Below, in pieces: positions 1 through 30,950 of a stretch of DNA of 64,000 nucleotides. The notes beneath the pieces are model-generated. The model saw only the letters and a list, made by a program, of their open reading frames with translations. It was not told where the DNA came from and ran no database searches. Origin of the DNA: Moringa oleifera (Eukaryota; Streptophyta; Magnoliopsida; Brassicales; Moringaceae); the NCBI GenBank assembly GCA_021397835.1, contig JAJFZO010000344.1, forward strand, positions 4,092,001-4,156,000, written 5' to 3'. The position numbers were made by a program, and so were the translations under genes. Within the stretch, counting starts at the first letter, position 1; each line of letters opens with the position of its first letter.

Positions 1-773
1 CATCAATAGTTTGATTTACTAAAAAAAGTATAAATCGATCAAATTGCGTTGCAAACACCTTTATGTGTTACAGTAAAAAAGTATCAAATAGATGTATTTT
101 TTGATTGCAAACAAATAACTTTTTTAAATTATTTTATTGCATTATATTTAAATTTTTGATTAATTATATCAAGAAGATATATATTTTATTTATATTTTCA
201 AATTAAAATTTATAAAAAATATTTTTAAGATTCATATTTTTATTAAATTTTTATTTATGTAATTATTTTATTATTCTTTTAAAATATTATTAAAATAAAA
301 AAATATTTTAATATATAAAATATAAATATGTAAAAAAATATATAAATAAATAGCATTTTATCTGTTTTTATATTATTTTAAAGAAATATTCAAGTAATTA
401 CATAATTAAAAATCATATATACATCACTTTGGCAATTAAAATTATTAATATTAATAAAAATTATTTTAAAATAATTTTTAAAAATTCAATAAAAATATAC
501 ATCAGACCTTGATTGAACATCACAAAAAAAAAAACAAATTTTTTTCATATGATTAACTTTTAGATTTATATATCATTTCATATTTATGTAATTTTATTTT
601 GTTCATCGAAGCCCCATGAGTTAGGTAATCTAATAATCAAAATTACAAAATGTTGCTTTTGTGATAAAAGAAATCAAAATTTTCAGTTCATCTTTTGATA
701 AAAATAGAAAAAAAGAAATCATTTTCATAATCTAATATAATATATAAAATGCATATTTATGAGAATAATTTTA
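1..773. other. AT-rich intergenic DNA, no gene seen
   Basis: Very AT-rich sequence with long A and T runs. I see no open frame, splice structure or RNA gene. The last nine bases, 765-773, are the left copy of the target duplication of the adjacent Mutator-like element. Confidence 0.7.
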
Positions 774-910
774 AGGTAAATATCATTTAAAAACTTAACG
801 TTTATACTATCTCTCCAAACAGACCTCAAGTTTCAAAATATATCCAAACTAACCTCAACGTTTGAATTTCATCCAAATCAAACCCTAATGTTAAACGTTA
901 TTCAAATTAA
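774..910. repeat. left terminal inverted repeat of the MULE
   Basis: It pairs with 3841-3973 read on the opposite strand. The shared core AACCTCAACGTTTGAATTT is intact in both copies, and scattered substitutions elsewhere indicate age. Related ends occur at 35436-35812. Confidence 0.8.
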
Positions 911-1639
911 ACTTTTTCATTAGGGTATCATCGTCCGTTAACCTTAGTAAATGCTCTCCATTTCCTTCATCAGAGAAAACATAGTAGCTTTTTGCCTGAA
1001 GAGAGAGAAAAGAAAGATAAGAGAGAAAAGAAAAATGAAGTTATAAATTGATCAGGATTTTCTTATTGAAGAATTGAGTGTCAGTGATATCGAAAGGTTG
1101 AGAGTGATATAATTGAAGCTGAATTTGTCAATGGAGAGTGAAAGTTCATTCTATCATGTCCTTATGTCATTATGATGTTAGGACAAAATTATGTACCTCA
1201 TGGACTATAAGAAACCCAAGAAGAAGATTTTAGGGTTGTGAGAACAACATCGCATGTAATCCAACCTTAACTTATTTTTTTCATTAATTTTCTCCATTAG
1301 TTTAAGTACATGATCACTGTATTATAATTGTATTTTAACATGAATTTAATTTTTCATGATAAGAGTGTATCTAATATATAATTAAGGGGTATTTGAAAAT
1401 AAATACTCTAGATTTTGATCAATAGGCAGTTAATGATAATCTTAATTGGATGTTTTCATTGCTCTTTGCACGATTGTATGGATAAGCAGTTGATTTTCAT
1501 ACACACATGGGTATGATTATGTATCTAATCTTTGATTAATGAGTATCTAAAAATAAATATATACGTACCTTTTGTTTGTCAGACATGAATGTTCACCTAT
1601 GAGTCTTAACATATCTAATATCCACTAATAGCAATTGAA

Positions 1640-2880
1640 TAAACTATGTCAAATTGTCTTTAGTCTCAGCATTAATCACTGCATATGCAATGGAATATGT
1701 GTTGTTATTTGCATCAATTCTAATTGTAGCCATTAACTGTCTTTGTGTCTTTCCTTTTAAATGACATGCATCCACATTAATGATAGGTTTACATCCATTC
1801 AAAAAACCCTTCCTATAATTATCCAAACAAATATAAACCTTTTAAAAGATAGGGTTTAATATGGGAGTCAATTTATCCAAACTTAAAATCAATGAACTCC
1901 CTGAATTTTGTGTTCTCACTTCTTCACAATAATCTCTTAGCCTTTGACACTGATGTGCTTCAGTTCCATATATCTTAGGCATAGCAATTTGCCTAGCTCT
2001 AATACAAATACCTCTTGAAACATCACAAACTAAATCTGTCTTTATTACCTCCATCAAAGAACTTATCTTAACATTCGATTCTCTTTTAAATAAACCTATA
2101 TACTTATTTGCAATGAATCTAGCAGTGACCAATTTGTTGTAAAATGATTTGTTAAAAGTATATGTCTGGTGGTATGTCTTCATAGCAAATGAATGTATTT
2201 TTCTTAACCGAGAGACCAATAGAGTCCACCACACCCATTCCTATATATCACTCTTAGTCTATTAACCTCACTCTTGTAAAATTTCGGATTATAACCTTTT
2301 TTAATTCCATACTAAGTAACTATCTCCCTAGCCTTATCATGCCAACCTTGAATATTGTATTGACCATGTCAGTGTTAGCATTAAACTCACAATTACTTTG
2401 GACTTCACCATCTTAATTGGATCTAGGTGGTGTATGAAGCTCATCTGAGTATTCAACATTAAACTTATCAAATCTTGGCTTACTAACCCTACCAAAATTG
2501 GTTGACACTTCATGTTATGCATAGGCACTTTAGGATTCATATTGTGCTTAACATCTTCCTCCATGTCAACCTCATAATCATTATCCACCAAATTCTCTCA
2601 TCTTCATCCATCTCTATATCAATATTCACATTTTCAACTTTTATTTCAATATGCTTATCCTCATTATGCATATGATCATTACTAACAACTACATCAGCCA
2701 AATCATCTTCTATATTAGAAAAAAATATATGAATGTCTCTGGTGGCTTTAGACATCACATCTAACATGTCCATAAGTTCAACGTCACTACTTAACTCTCT
2801 AAGACCACCTAACATTGTAAGTCCAAGCACAACATAAAAGAATTTACCTTTACTAACAACTCTTACCTCTTTTAACATTC
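1640..2880 (-). pseudogene. MULE transposase remnant
   Basis: Broken open frames run right to left. At 2878-2537 there is an acidic N-terminal part of the kind found ahead of plant MULE transposases (a GLRELSSDVELMDML stretch). At 2234-1842 a segment ends in LRDYCEEVRTQNSGS, followed at 1826-1644 by GFLNGCKPIINVDACHLKG, which matches the start of the MuDR-type catalytic domain (usually GCRPIIGLDGCHLKG, where the second D is a catalytic candidate). The frame changes between segments, and the rest of the catalytic core and the C-terminal zinc finger are not seen. Family assignment rests on remembered motifs. The function is dead. Confidence 0.8.
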
Positions 2881-3840
2881 TTTTTAATTTACTAGTAATA
2901 ACCTATCATTATCAACATTATCAAATACAACCACTTCATTTGAATAGTAACTTTTACCAACATTGATAGTAAAGTGTCCATCATTACACAAGTAACATGT
3001 GAAGTAAAATGAAACCATTGTAGCGTCCTAAAGACAAATCAACATACCAACACCTTAGACAATAAAATAGTGTGTAGTTAATAATGCATGCTAACTTTAA
3101 AAGCCCTTATGTGAAAGTATTTTATGCATGCAATCTACATTTTATACACATAGAATATATATAAATTATAATAAGACACATATATGGTCCAACATGTTAT
3201 AAAAGCAACCCAATCCTTACTATTACTACCACTCAATATCCACTGTGAAATACTAAAGTACCTCAATTGAATTAAACGCAATAATACATTCTTAAAGTAA
3301 TTGATGTAATTATTTTGACCATACGAAATTATTAAAAAACTCAAATTAGCCTAGAAAAGAAAATTCATAATTTAATGATAACTAATTATGAACATACTTG
3401 AAAATTTCATTTTCAAACCTTAGTAACTTTGTGTTTTGCAATGATTTCAGTTTAATAATGCATAGCCAATAACTAGACAATGACAATTCATGCTATCAAA
3501 AGCATCAGCAATTTCGCAACCACTAAAAAAGTTTAACATATTCATACTTCCCGAACTTAATACCCATGCTTCCTAATAACATCAAACACTGAAAAAAGAC
3601 AACTTATATGTAAATATAGTATAAAGCAGTAAAATAACATACTTTTTGTTGTAATTTTGATAATCAAACATTTTGATTTTGGTATTGAATGACGAATTGA
3701 GAGAGAAAAAACAAGATTTAGGTTACTGAAATGGAGAGAACACCAAAATGGAAAAAATATCGAATGTTGTCGTTTAGCCTTATATATTTTGCTGATGTAA
3801 GTTTCTTTTTGCCTTCAATAAATGCATTTTTTACAAATAT

Positions 3841-3973
3841 CACTTAAATGATTTAGATGGAAGGTTTAATTTAGATAAAATTCAAACGTTGAGGTTAGTT
3901 TGAATACATTTTGAAATTTAAGGTCTGTTTGAAGATAAAGTATAATCGTCAGAGTTTTAAATGAAATTTATTT
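3841..3973. repeat. right terminal inverted repeat of the MULE
   Basis: This is the inverted partner of 774-910. It contains CAAACGTTGAGGTTAGTTTG, the reverse complement of the left-end core, and is followed by the duplicated target ATAATTTTA. Confidence 0.8.
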
Positions 3974-4148
3974 ATAATTTTATTATTTCAAATTTGAAAA
4001 TGATGTTAATGTAAATTATCTTTAACAACATAAATTTAAATTTTAAAATATTAGATTTAATGGTAACAATATCAATGTAAATACTGAAATGTATTTGATT
4101 CACTTTAAGACGAAATTCTGAAAAAGGGATTCTCGACCATGCTTCACT

Positions 4149-4169
4149 TGGGCCAGCAACCACAGCCCA
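4149..4169. promoter_or_regulatory. paired site II motifs upstream of NHP2
   Basis: TGGGCC lies at 4149-4154, and AGCCCA at 4164-4169 is TGGGCT on the other strand. Such TGGGCY (site II) pairs are recognised by TCP-type factors and are common in promoters of plant ribosomal-protein and ribosome-biogenesis genes. They lie about 180-195 bp before the NHP2 start codon. Confidence 0.6.
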
Positions 4170-4233
4170 CGATCACAAGCACAGAAGGCAGCACGTGGCA
4201 AGCAACCCCAAGCTTAAACCCTTGAAGGAGTAT

Positions 4234-4242
4234 AAACCCTAA
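4234..4242 (+). promoter_or_regulatory. telo-box upstream of NHP2
   Basis: AAACCCTAA is a perfect telo-box, about 100 bp before the start codon and 65 bp after the second site II motif. The telo-box plus site II combination is known from Arabidopsis promoters of translation and ribosome-biogenesis genes and fits the product of this gene. Confidence 0.65.
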
Positions 4243-4344
4243 TTTCTTCTCCACCATCAGTCGTGGTACTCCTTGCTGTGCTCTTTTCTCAAAAAATTTG
4301 GTGAGGAGGCGGAGAGAGACATTGAGAGCGAGCGAAGAGGAGAA

Positions 4345-6974
4345 ATGGGGAGCGATAGTGAAGCGGAGAAGACCAAGCAGAAGGAGAAGGAGAGGAAGAA
4401 GATGCTGGCTCTGGCTCCCATTGCCAAACCCCTTGCCGGCAAGAAACTCTGCAAGCGCACGCTCAAGCTTGTCAGCAGAGGTAATACATATTGGACGCAG
4501 GCATTGTTTATGTACATACATATACCTATATGGTTTACTGTCTAGTATATGTAGGTAAACATTTGCTTTCCTTATGGCTTACTAAAGCATGATTGGTTTG
4601 AACTCAGTTCAGTCTGGTTAACTTGGTTTGTTTCTTTTGTCTTTTTCGTGTAATATTTGAAAGAATTCTATTTCTCAAAATATGTTCTTGAAAATTATGA
4701 ACGTAACCATATGTCATCCAATCTTTTCCCACAGGAAAATGCCAGGTGGGTTTTTCTTGGATTAGGATTTGAACTCCCAGTTTCTTTTGGTTTGTGAGAA
4801 ATTTTGAGCCAAGAAACTAAAACTAAAAATGGAGAAATCCGAACTTCATTTGTTGTCTTTTGTGTTTCTTTCTTTTCTTTTTTAAAGGGAAAAAACACCT
4901 TGGCTGTGAAGAGTGATATTATTGTGCTCATAATTTATATGGAATTCTTGGGTTCCAAAATATGGATGAAAGTCTTAAATTCAACTCAATGTTATTAACT
5001 AATACTTTCAGGCTTTTTGATGGACAAACCAAACAGAACTTCTTTCTTTCCTCTAGAAATTTAGATGTGAGATGGGTTTTGCGTGATTGGTCTTATTTAT
5101 GAAGGAATTTGAGCATTCTTTAGTAGTTGTTCAGTACATATTTTATAGATTTTTCTTCTAAACCATTTGATATATTGTTCTTGTGATGCACTTTTCATTG
5201 CAACTATACATTTGCTTTGTATTTCTGTAGCTGCTGAACGCAAGTGCTTGAAGAGAGGAGTGAAGGAAGTGGTTAAAAGTATTAGGCGGGGCCACAAAGG
5301 GTGAGCTTTATGTACATCTGAGATTGTTAGAGATTGCTTCCTCATCCTTCTCTGTTGTATTATCTGCATGCTTGTATAATCTGTTGACTCAATGAAAAGA
5401 ATTAAAGGAATATTATATCCCTCCCTTGTACCCTAAAAACTTTTCAAAAGTTTGTTTTTCTTTGGACTCGCTGCAGGTCTTTTATAACATGATTCATCTT
5501 TGAGCAGTTGTTTTCTTTTTTTTTTTTATTATCATGATTAGTTATGTTCAGCACATCATGTGGAGGGATGATATCCTTTCATGTCTCTTTTTTGTTTGGT
5601 CTTTTTTCCTTCTTTTTCGGGGGAGGGCTGTTGGGTGGAGGGTATAATGCTAACCGAAGTTCAAGCTTCGCTCAATGTTGTAATAGTAATGTAAGTTCAG
5701 AAGAATGATTAGGTCTTGTCAAGTATTGGTTTTCTCTGGCCTAAATACACCATAGTTAGGTGCTGGTGCCATGTTCTTGACTTCCCTTTTTCTAAAAGGT
5801 CATTAACCTATATGCCATGTTTTACTTTCTGAAAGAAGTGTCTTTTTTATATCTCTACTGACGCAGTTGAACATGATCGGTTGCTGCGCCTCAAATTGTT
5901 TTATGAACCTTTGGAAGGTGTTCTCTCTTGGATGCCACAAACTACTATAATCATTCTTACTCTAGTTGTTCAAAAGCTTATCACTGCAAATGGTAGATCT
6001 ATTTTGATAATTGATTACATTTTTTTTTTTTTTGGTGGGTGGAGCAGGTTATGTGTTATAGCTGGGAACATATCTCCTATTGATGTCATAACTCATGTGC
6101 CAATCTTATGTGAGGAGGCTGACATTCCATACATCTATGTTCCCTCAAAAGAAGTAAGTTTGCGATTGTGTTTGGTTTTTTCTATTTTTCTTTGAGGGGG
6201 TAGCCTGTAGGCCTAGTGTTGTCTCTTCCACCAGGTGGCATATCAAATCTTTTTATCACTTGTTGCATGGGTTCCTTAATCATGATGGTCTAGTGATCCA
6301 GTTGATCCTTAAGGTCAATTGAAATATCAAAAGTATAATTTCGCAGCTGTGGTTTATATTTCTCTCTCATCTTTTTGATTTCTTATATTGGCAAGCTAAA
6401 GCAAGATATTTTACCCAGAGAACATCTGGGGTCTAGTTCAGTGAAATGGCATTTTCTGACACTATTAGGGTGACAATCAACATACCGAGCAACTTTTGTC
6501 TCCAACAGTAACTGCATGTACTTTGTTGTTTACTTTTTCGTTGTTCTCTCTATTACCTGGCACTTTATGCTGGCTATTCTATAATGTTCACACCAAACAT
6601 ATTCAGCAAAATCTTAACCTCCAAACTATATTTGTGAAGGGTTGCACCTGCATGTGATATGCAAATAATAGATATATACTTGTGGTTTTAAAGAAACAAG
6701 AAAAAGATATATAGCAAAATGAAACCTTATTTATGTTATTGTGTTGAGGTTAAACTCATGAATGTAAAACTAAAAGCATCTTGCTATCTCTCTCTCCCTG
6801 TCATTTCAGGATCTTGCCAATGCAGGAGCCACCAAGCGGCCAACTTGCTGCGTTTTGGTGCTAACCAAGCCTACTAAGGGAGAACTAGGTCCAGAGGAAC
6901 AAAGTAAATTAGAGGCAGATTACAAGCAGGTGACAACGGATGTAAAAGAGCTTTCTTCCTCTCTTATTGTCTGA
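4345..6974 (+). CDS. NHP2: H/ACA snoRNP subunit NHP2 (L7Ae family)
   Basis: Four coding exons: 4345-4480, 5231-5300, 6048-6153, 6810-6974. All introns are GT-AG and the spliced frame is intact, giving 158 aa, the family's usual size. NHP2 binds H/ACA guide RNAs in the nucleolus with dyskerin, NOP10 and GAR1 for rRNA pseudouridylation. A lysine-rich N-terminus (KTKQKEKERKK) is followed by one L7Ae RNA-binding domain: exon 2 encodes CLKRGVKEVVKSIRRGHKG, and exon 3 encodes the hallmark LCVIAGNISPIDVITHVPIL and VPSKE. Exon 4 gives DLANAGATKRPTCCVLVLTK and an acidic-to-hydrophobic tail. The start is the first ATG in frame with the basic N-terminus. It is close to L7Ae ribosomal proteins and SNU13, but the RRGHKGLCVIAGNISP block is NHP2-like. 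It converges with the TTM gene downstream. Confidence 0.95.
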
Positions 6975-8709
6975 TGGACAAGATAAAATTTGTACTTTTA
7001 AGTGATATACTTGATTTTGGGATTTGCCTTCTGCTTGTTGGGCAATATACTTTGTTTTGATCAATATATAAGTAGTTGTTCCTATATGCATTCATGTTGG
7101 AGTACTTTATTTTTTATTTTGATATCTCTGCTATGGATGGGTTTGTGAATTTTGTACAGCCTTGGAGACCCATTCTTCAACTTTTTGTGCCCTTCTTTCT
7201 TTCTCCTTGAACTGGTATGATTCCATATGGTTTACTACATTTTACTGATGGTTTCTGGTGCCTCTGTTAGTGTAATATGAGTGGCTTTTGTAATGGGCTC
7301 TTCATTCACATAAAGGTGTAAATCATGCATTCTACTTTGATTAAGATCATTGATTACAAGCCGAATGCCCATATCATTTCTCACATAGTGGTGAATTAAT
7401 TGTTTGACAGATTTTTGTATATGCTGTTGGCAAAATGGTTGTGCCCAAGATTCAGATAAAGGAAAAGAAAAAGGAAATAAGTAGAAATTAGTGCCAGCTA
7501 TGGCCAACTTGGTAACTTAGTTCATTCTTTTGTCCCCTTTAACTCGTGGCAGGCTTTAGCCGCCTAGCCCCTTCCTGGTTGGTAGTAATTTATTGATTAC
7601 CTGGTAAGTACTTTAATTTAGCACTTGAAACATATTATGTACAACTTGCAGGAAAGAAAGAGCACTCAGTAGTAGGCCCTTCAGTAAACTCGCTCAAGGA
7701 CAACCTGATTACACAAAGTATAATGCAAATATATACATTTTACTGTCCAGGATCATTTATAATTTGTTCCATGAGAAAAGTATATTATGTTCAATTACTA
7801 AATGGTGGTGCAGTTGTTAAAATATAATAACAAAGAAAGATTGTATTCAAGTGAGGCTATCAAAACAACAGACACATGAACTGTATACTTTGATTTGCCA
7901 GCATATTCTACAATGAATTACTACATATATATATTCATTTGTGACTTACGTATGATATGACTAATTTATAACTTTTTTCTTTACTATTTTCATAGGAGAA
8001 TTAGACCATGCAAACTCATTTTGACTCCTTCTACTTTGTTTTATATATATCATATATTGATCTCATGTCTGTTATTATCAATGAGTAATTTCCCCTTGTT
8101 TAGTACCTACACTCATGAGACTGATGCGTTTGCTTTCCATTTTAATGAAGCTGGGATCTCAGGCCATTATTACTAGGATTTCCTCTTAACACAGTAGACT
8201 TTCACAATGTCTCCCTTGTGACTTCCCATCTATCTAGCAAGTGGGATTCACAGTGAACACCAAGGAACTTCTTATTTTAATGTTTCTTTTTTTTCTTCGT
8301 ATCAGTTGAAATGAATCAAAACAAATAAAAGCTAAAGTTGTAAAGATCAATCATCTGTTATGGTGCTGCATTCTGTAAAAGCATTTTAATTTATAAATCA
8401 TGTCAGAGGCCCTGAAAAATTTGAACGATCTTCAGAAGTTACAAAATATATTATCACCATCAATGGTGTAACTCATCAGCATCCCGATAAAGAGAGGCCT
8501 TTATTTCGGAATTGAAAATATTTAGTAAGTATTATTTACAGTTCGGCCAGACCACGATGAAGCACTCAAACTAAATAGTGACACCTTCTAAACCTACAAA
8601 CTCCTTATTTTCTGTGTCTTTCAAAGGGTTATGGCAAAAACAGCAGCACCAGAGCAAAGGGGGTGAGAAATTTCATGTCATGCTGAAAATTAGCTGCTCA
8701 GCCAGATTA
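6975..8709. other. convergent intergenic region between NHP2 and TTM
   Basis: The 3' flanks of two convergent genes meet here. It holds AT-rich sequence and no supported gene. The short open frames show no family resemblance and no splice logic. Parts will be 3' untranslated sequence of NHP2 on the left and TTM on the right, but I could not fix the poly(A) sites. Confidence 0.5.
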
Positions 8710-26895
<18,186 letters not shown>

Positions 26896-28689
26896 TAGAA
26901 GAAGAATTTAGTATTTCTCTGTGCTGCAAGCAAAATGGAGACAAAATTACATTAAAACAATGTTTTTAACAAAGCAAAGATCAAAACCAATAAAATAGTA
27001 GAACACTATGCCATAAGGTTTCACTAGCATACAGCTGAGAGAGAACTTCATGACAAAATATCAACACATTTGCAATGCCATTAAATGTGTTATCAGGGAA
27101 AAAAGGTAAAGAGGAAAATGGAGGATTCAGAAATAAGTTGCAAAGTAAAAGGTATAATTTACTTGGGGAATGCTCCCCAGTTCCTTCCTTGATGAATCAA
27201 AATTCTTGCCAAAAGTGAGCTGAAACCCATGATAGGAGCTACCGAGCTAGTAAGCTATGAAGGAGGCAGTGGAAGTTGGACAAACTGAAATACAAGCTGA
27301 AACCTCTAAACAAAAAATGGCGAGGAGCTGCAGAATTCATGACTTTTCAACTGGATTCTAACCAATTTGTTAATTAAATGGTTTCATCCTTCTTATATGA
27401 TTCTTACAAATTAGCAAACAATCTTACAAAAGCATTATAAAAGAGAAAGAAAAAAGTTACAGGCTTAGACTTCTGGCAGTACAAACCCATTCTATTAAAT
27501 ACTGAAGAGCATGGACCTGTAAATTCAGCTGTTTACATAGAAAAATTCATTCCAAGTTCTTCACAAAGATATTATTCACCAAAAAACCATTCTAAATTTC
27601 TATAAATAACATGGGTTGATATAAACATGCACATGCATCTGCACCCAGAATTCAATCAATCAAAATTATTTATCCAGCTTATAAAACATTTTCATTATAT
27701 ACCAGAATCAAAGATCAATTCAACTTAGAAAATGTAATTTTAAGCATGTATTAACAATACAAACAGAGGAGGGGGAGAAAATATCAACTCTCCTGCAAGA
27801 TAAGAATTCATAGAACAGACTTGGACAGAGAAATATTGTACTCTTGTTGACCAAAGACAAAGCAATTACATAAACCACACCAAAAAATAAAACTATTTCA
27901 AAGCATGAACTCAAAAAAAAAAAAATCACTCTGAACTTGAACTCAAAGAAAAACTACCCAGTAGTTGAAGAGCTCATCTGAGATCACCATGGAACATATA
28001 AGAAAGTTTTAGAATATCAAAACCAGCTCGACAGGCATACCTATAAGCCTTCACTTTACTTCTACTGTCTCTTTTTTGGGCTATGATTATCTTTTTGGGC
28101 TATATATTGAACTCTATAAGAATCAGAAATTCACAGGGGTCATTGGGATTTTTGTGGGGTTGTTGAGTTCCTTGTGAGCTCTTGGCACAAAGAGAGAGAA
28201 AGAGAGAGGGACAGAACAGGTGGTGGCCCATATTTGGGTGGAATCATCGGGACGTGTGTGGAGGATGGAAGTCGTTTGTAGGAGACTCTGTGTCAACGCC
28301 ACAATGGATGACAGTGGAATCACGGAACAGTTTCTGTAAAATTAAGAGTTGATATAAAAAGCAAAAAGAAAAATCTTTGGTGGTCTGTTTAGGATTTGGG
28401 AGTCGACAGCGTAGTTCAAAATTAATCTCCATGAAAGGTAAGACCAAAACTTGCTGCCTGCATATAAACATAATAAACAAATAAATTTAAAAAACAAAAC
28501 TAGAGAGGTTCTGACAATGGTTGTTTTGCCCCATTCTCACAATTATCCTTAAAAATAGTTCAATTTTAATCCTTTTTAATTTTTGAAGACAATACTCTGA
28601 CAGGTACAGGTTTGGCAGTCCTTTTGAGTCAAATCTTCCTCTTACATAGACGACCACCCAGCGACTGGCTTGTCTTGTTAATGGGCCCA
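26896..28689 (-). other. TTM upstream region with probable 5'-UTR intron
   Basis: Just before the TTM start codon, GCTTGCAG at about 26923-26930 (minus strand) is a good splice acceptor, suggesting a 5'-UTR intron, as is common in plants. A plausible donor, TATAG|GTATGCC, stands near 28040, with a TATA-like CAATATATAGCC near 28100. This assignment is tentative. No coding sequence is recognised in this stretch. Confidence 0.35.
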
Positions 28690-30950
28690 ACCGGTCCCAA
28701 ATGGAAGAATTATCTCAATTTTTTGGTGGCTTTGGCTTTGGCTTTGAAATTTAATATCAATAAGGCTTATGATAGAATATTTTGGACTTTCTTGAAGTGT
28801 TATAGAAATATCAGGTTTTGACTTAAAATGGATTAATGTGGTAATGATATGTGTTGAATAAGTTATAATATTGTATTCAAAAGTTTAGAGGTTAGTTCAA
28901 TCAAATCTAAAAAGAGTTTGTATCAAGGTGATTCTTTATATTCATACATTTTTATCTTGTGTGTTGAAGGATTCTCTACGTTTATCAAAAAAGTAAAAAG
29001 AAATGAGGAGTTGTGCGATTGCAAGGAAAACTCTCTTAATCTCTCATCTCTAATTTGCAAATGATTCTTTTCTTTTTTTCAAAGTTATTATTAAACAAGT
29101 TGAAGGTATGGTTCGGATCTTTTAAGAGTATAAATCAACGTTTGGACAGGCAATTAATTATAGATATATTTTGATGCCACTGTTTCTAATGAGACTAAGA
29201 ACTTGGTTTCTAGCACACTAAGAGTTTAGAATGCTTTCTAGATACAAGCAAATATCGTCCTTCTTTTTTATGGTTAAAAACAATATGAGAGCCATATTTA
29301 ATTTCATTAAAGAAAGGGTTTAGAAGAGGATTCAAGCTAGAAATCTAAGTTATTGTCAAGATTTAGACGTGAGATTCTAATCAAAACTGTGGTCCAAGCC
29401 ATCCTAACCTATTGCATAGGCATTTTTCTCCCACCAATCACTCTTCGTGATGAATTACAATGAAGGATCAACTCCCTATGGTTGGGCTTTAAGACTATAA
29501 AAGGGAGAGGGATCAAATGGATGAGCTGGGGTAGACTTTGTAAAAGAAAGGAAGAAAGCGACAAGGGTTTTGAGAGTCTCCATGAGTTTAATCTTGCTTC
29601 ATTGGTCAAGCAAGGTGGGCGGCTATTGTTTGAACCCTATCCACTAGCTAGGAGAATGTTTAAGACCAAATATTTTCCCTGTAGTGACCTTTTGAAAGTT
29701 GACTTGAGCTCAAATCTCAACTTTACATGGAAGAGCAACTAGAGCTTATGACCTATTTTGAAGAAGAGGTGTAGATGGATGATAGGTAGAAAGAGCAATG
29801 TCTTGGTTTAGAGCAATCCTTAGTTAAAGAGTGAAAGAAACTTCGAAGTTAAATCTTCTCTTATCCCTAAACTCCAATATACTGTCATGAAGGATCTCTA
29901 GATTTAGGATACCAACTCCTAAGATAAAGATCTCATTAAAGAATTATTTTATGTTAATGATGTGAATGAGATCCTAAATTAGTAGTATGAGCAACTTCAT
30001 AGAAGATAAGCTCACATGCATTATAGCAAAAATGGAAACTACCTTGTCAAGTCTAGAAAATAGACTCGCAATAGCATGCCAAAATCGAGAAACTATTGCT
30101 AGGAATTAGAGGACTCTTTGGCACTGGAAGTTATCACCTAAGGTCAAAAACTTTACTTAAAGGTTATGCAAAGGTTGTGTTTTGGCAAGAACTCGATTGA
30201 AAGCAAAGGGTTGTGATCTCCATAAGGGATATCCTTTTTGTTAAACCGAGACAGAATCATACTGGCATTTATTTGTGAATTGCCCTTTTACTATGAGTTC
30301 TTGGATAGAAGCAGGGTTCACTAATATGGTTGCTACTGCAAAAAGTTGCATAAATTGAATATTTAAGTTGCTAAAAGGCATAGAGCCTACATTAAAAGGC
30401 AAGTTCTTTATGATCTTATGGTCAGTATGGGGTGCTATGAATATAATAATCTGGAGCAACAAAGTTCTCCTTCCATTACACACTGTAAATTTTGACCTAG
30501 ATTTCTTACAAGCTTGGACTTCCATTAATACTCAGCTGGTACTTCAAGTTATAAGGCTAGCTCTTGGTTACTAAAACAATGGATAAAACCTGATCATGGA
30601 TAGCTCAAAAGTAATGTAAATATTGCATTATTTTCTAATTTAAACATGATAAGCATAGCTCTAGTTATTAAGAATTGAGTATGGCATTTTCGTCAAAGGC
30701 ATATCCAAGCCATCAAAGATAAGTGAAGCCAAAGGAAGCTGAGGTTTAAACTCTTAGAAAAGCTCTCAGTTAGTCACAATCGAATCACTATGATCAAATG
30801 GCTCTTGACTTAAACTTAATGGAGGTGGTGCAAACTTTGCGGTCAAAGTCTCCCAATTCCTTTGAATTTGGTAGCATTGTTAAGGATTGCACTTTCATGC
30901 TTTCAACACATATCTTTCATGCTCATAAAGAAAGGCCCTTATAAAGCAAA
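28690..30950 (+). mobile_element. degraded L1-type LINE fragment (RT to RNase H)
   Basis: Plus-strand fragments are collinear with a plant LINE ORF2: an RT motif, NINKAYDRIFWTFL, near 28760-28800; the RT C-terminal region at 29482-29742 (KWMSWGRLCKRKE, GFESLHEFNLASL); a zf-RVT region near 30120-30300 (SPKVKNFT, then ESYWHLFVNCPF); and an RNase H-like tail beginning WIKPDHG near 30590. Many stops and frame changes mark an old, dead copy. It is unrelated in position and orientation to the LINE in the TTM intron. Both ends are approximate. Confidence 0.75.

Larger units (their letters stand above)
774..3973 (-). mobile_element. Mutator-like element (MULE), dead, with long terminal inverted repeats
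   Basis: The two ends form imperfect inverted repeats of about 130 bp. The left end, from 774, reads AGGTAAATATCATTT and then runs through a stretch with TCCAAACAGACC and CCAAACTAACCTCAACG. The right end, read inward from 3973 on the minus strand, gives AAATAAATTTCATTT followed by the same landmarks. The nine bases ATAATTTTA stand immediately outside both ends (765-773 and 3974-3982), which is the 9-bp duplication expected of Mutator elements. The interior holds minus-strand transposase fragments. The element is about 3.2 kb, inactive from frame breaks, and close to but separate from the NHP2 promoter. Confidence 0.85.

Noticed and set aside
4144..4521. Minus-strand open frames over the NHP2 promoter and first exon
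   Set aside because: They are shadows of NHP2 exon 1 and its upstream region on the other strand, with no family resemblance.
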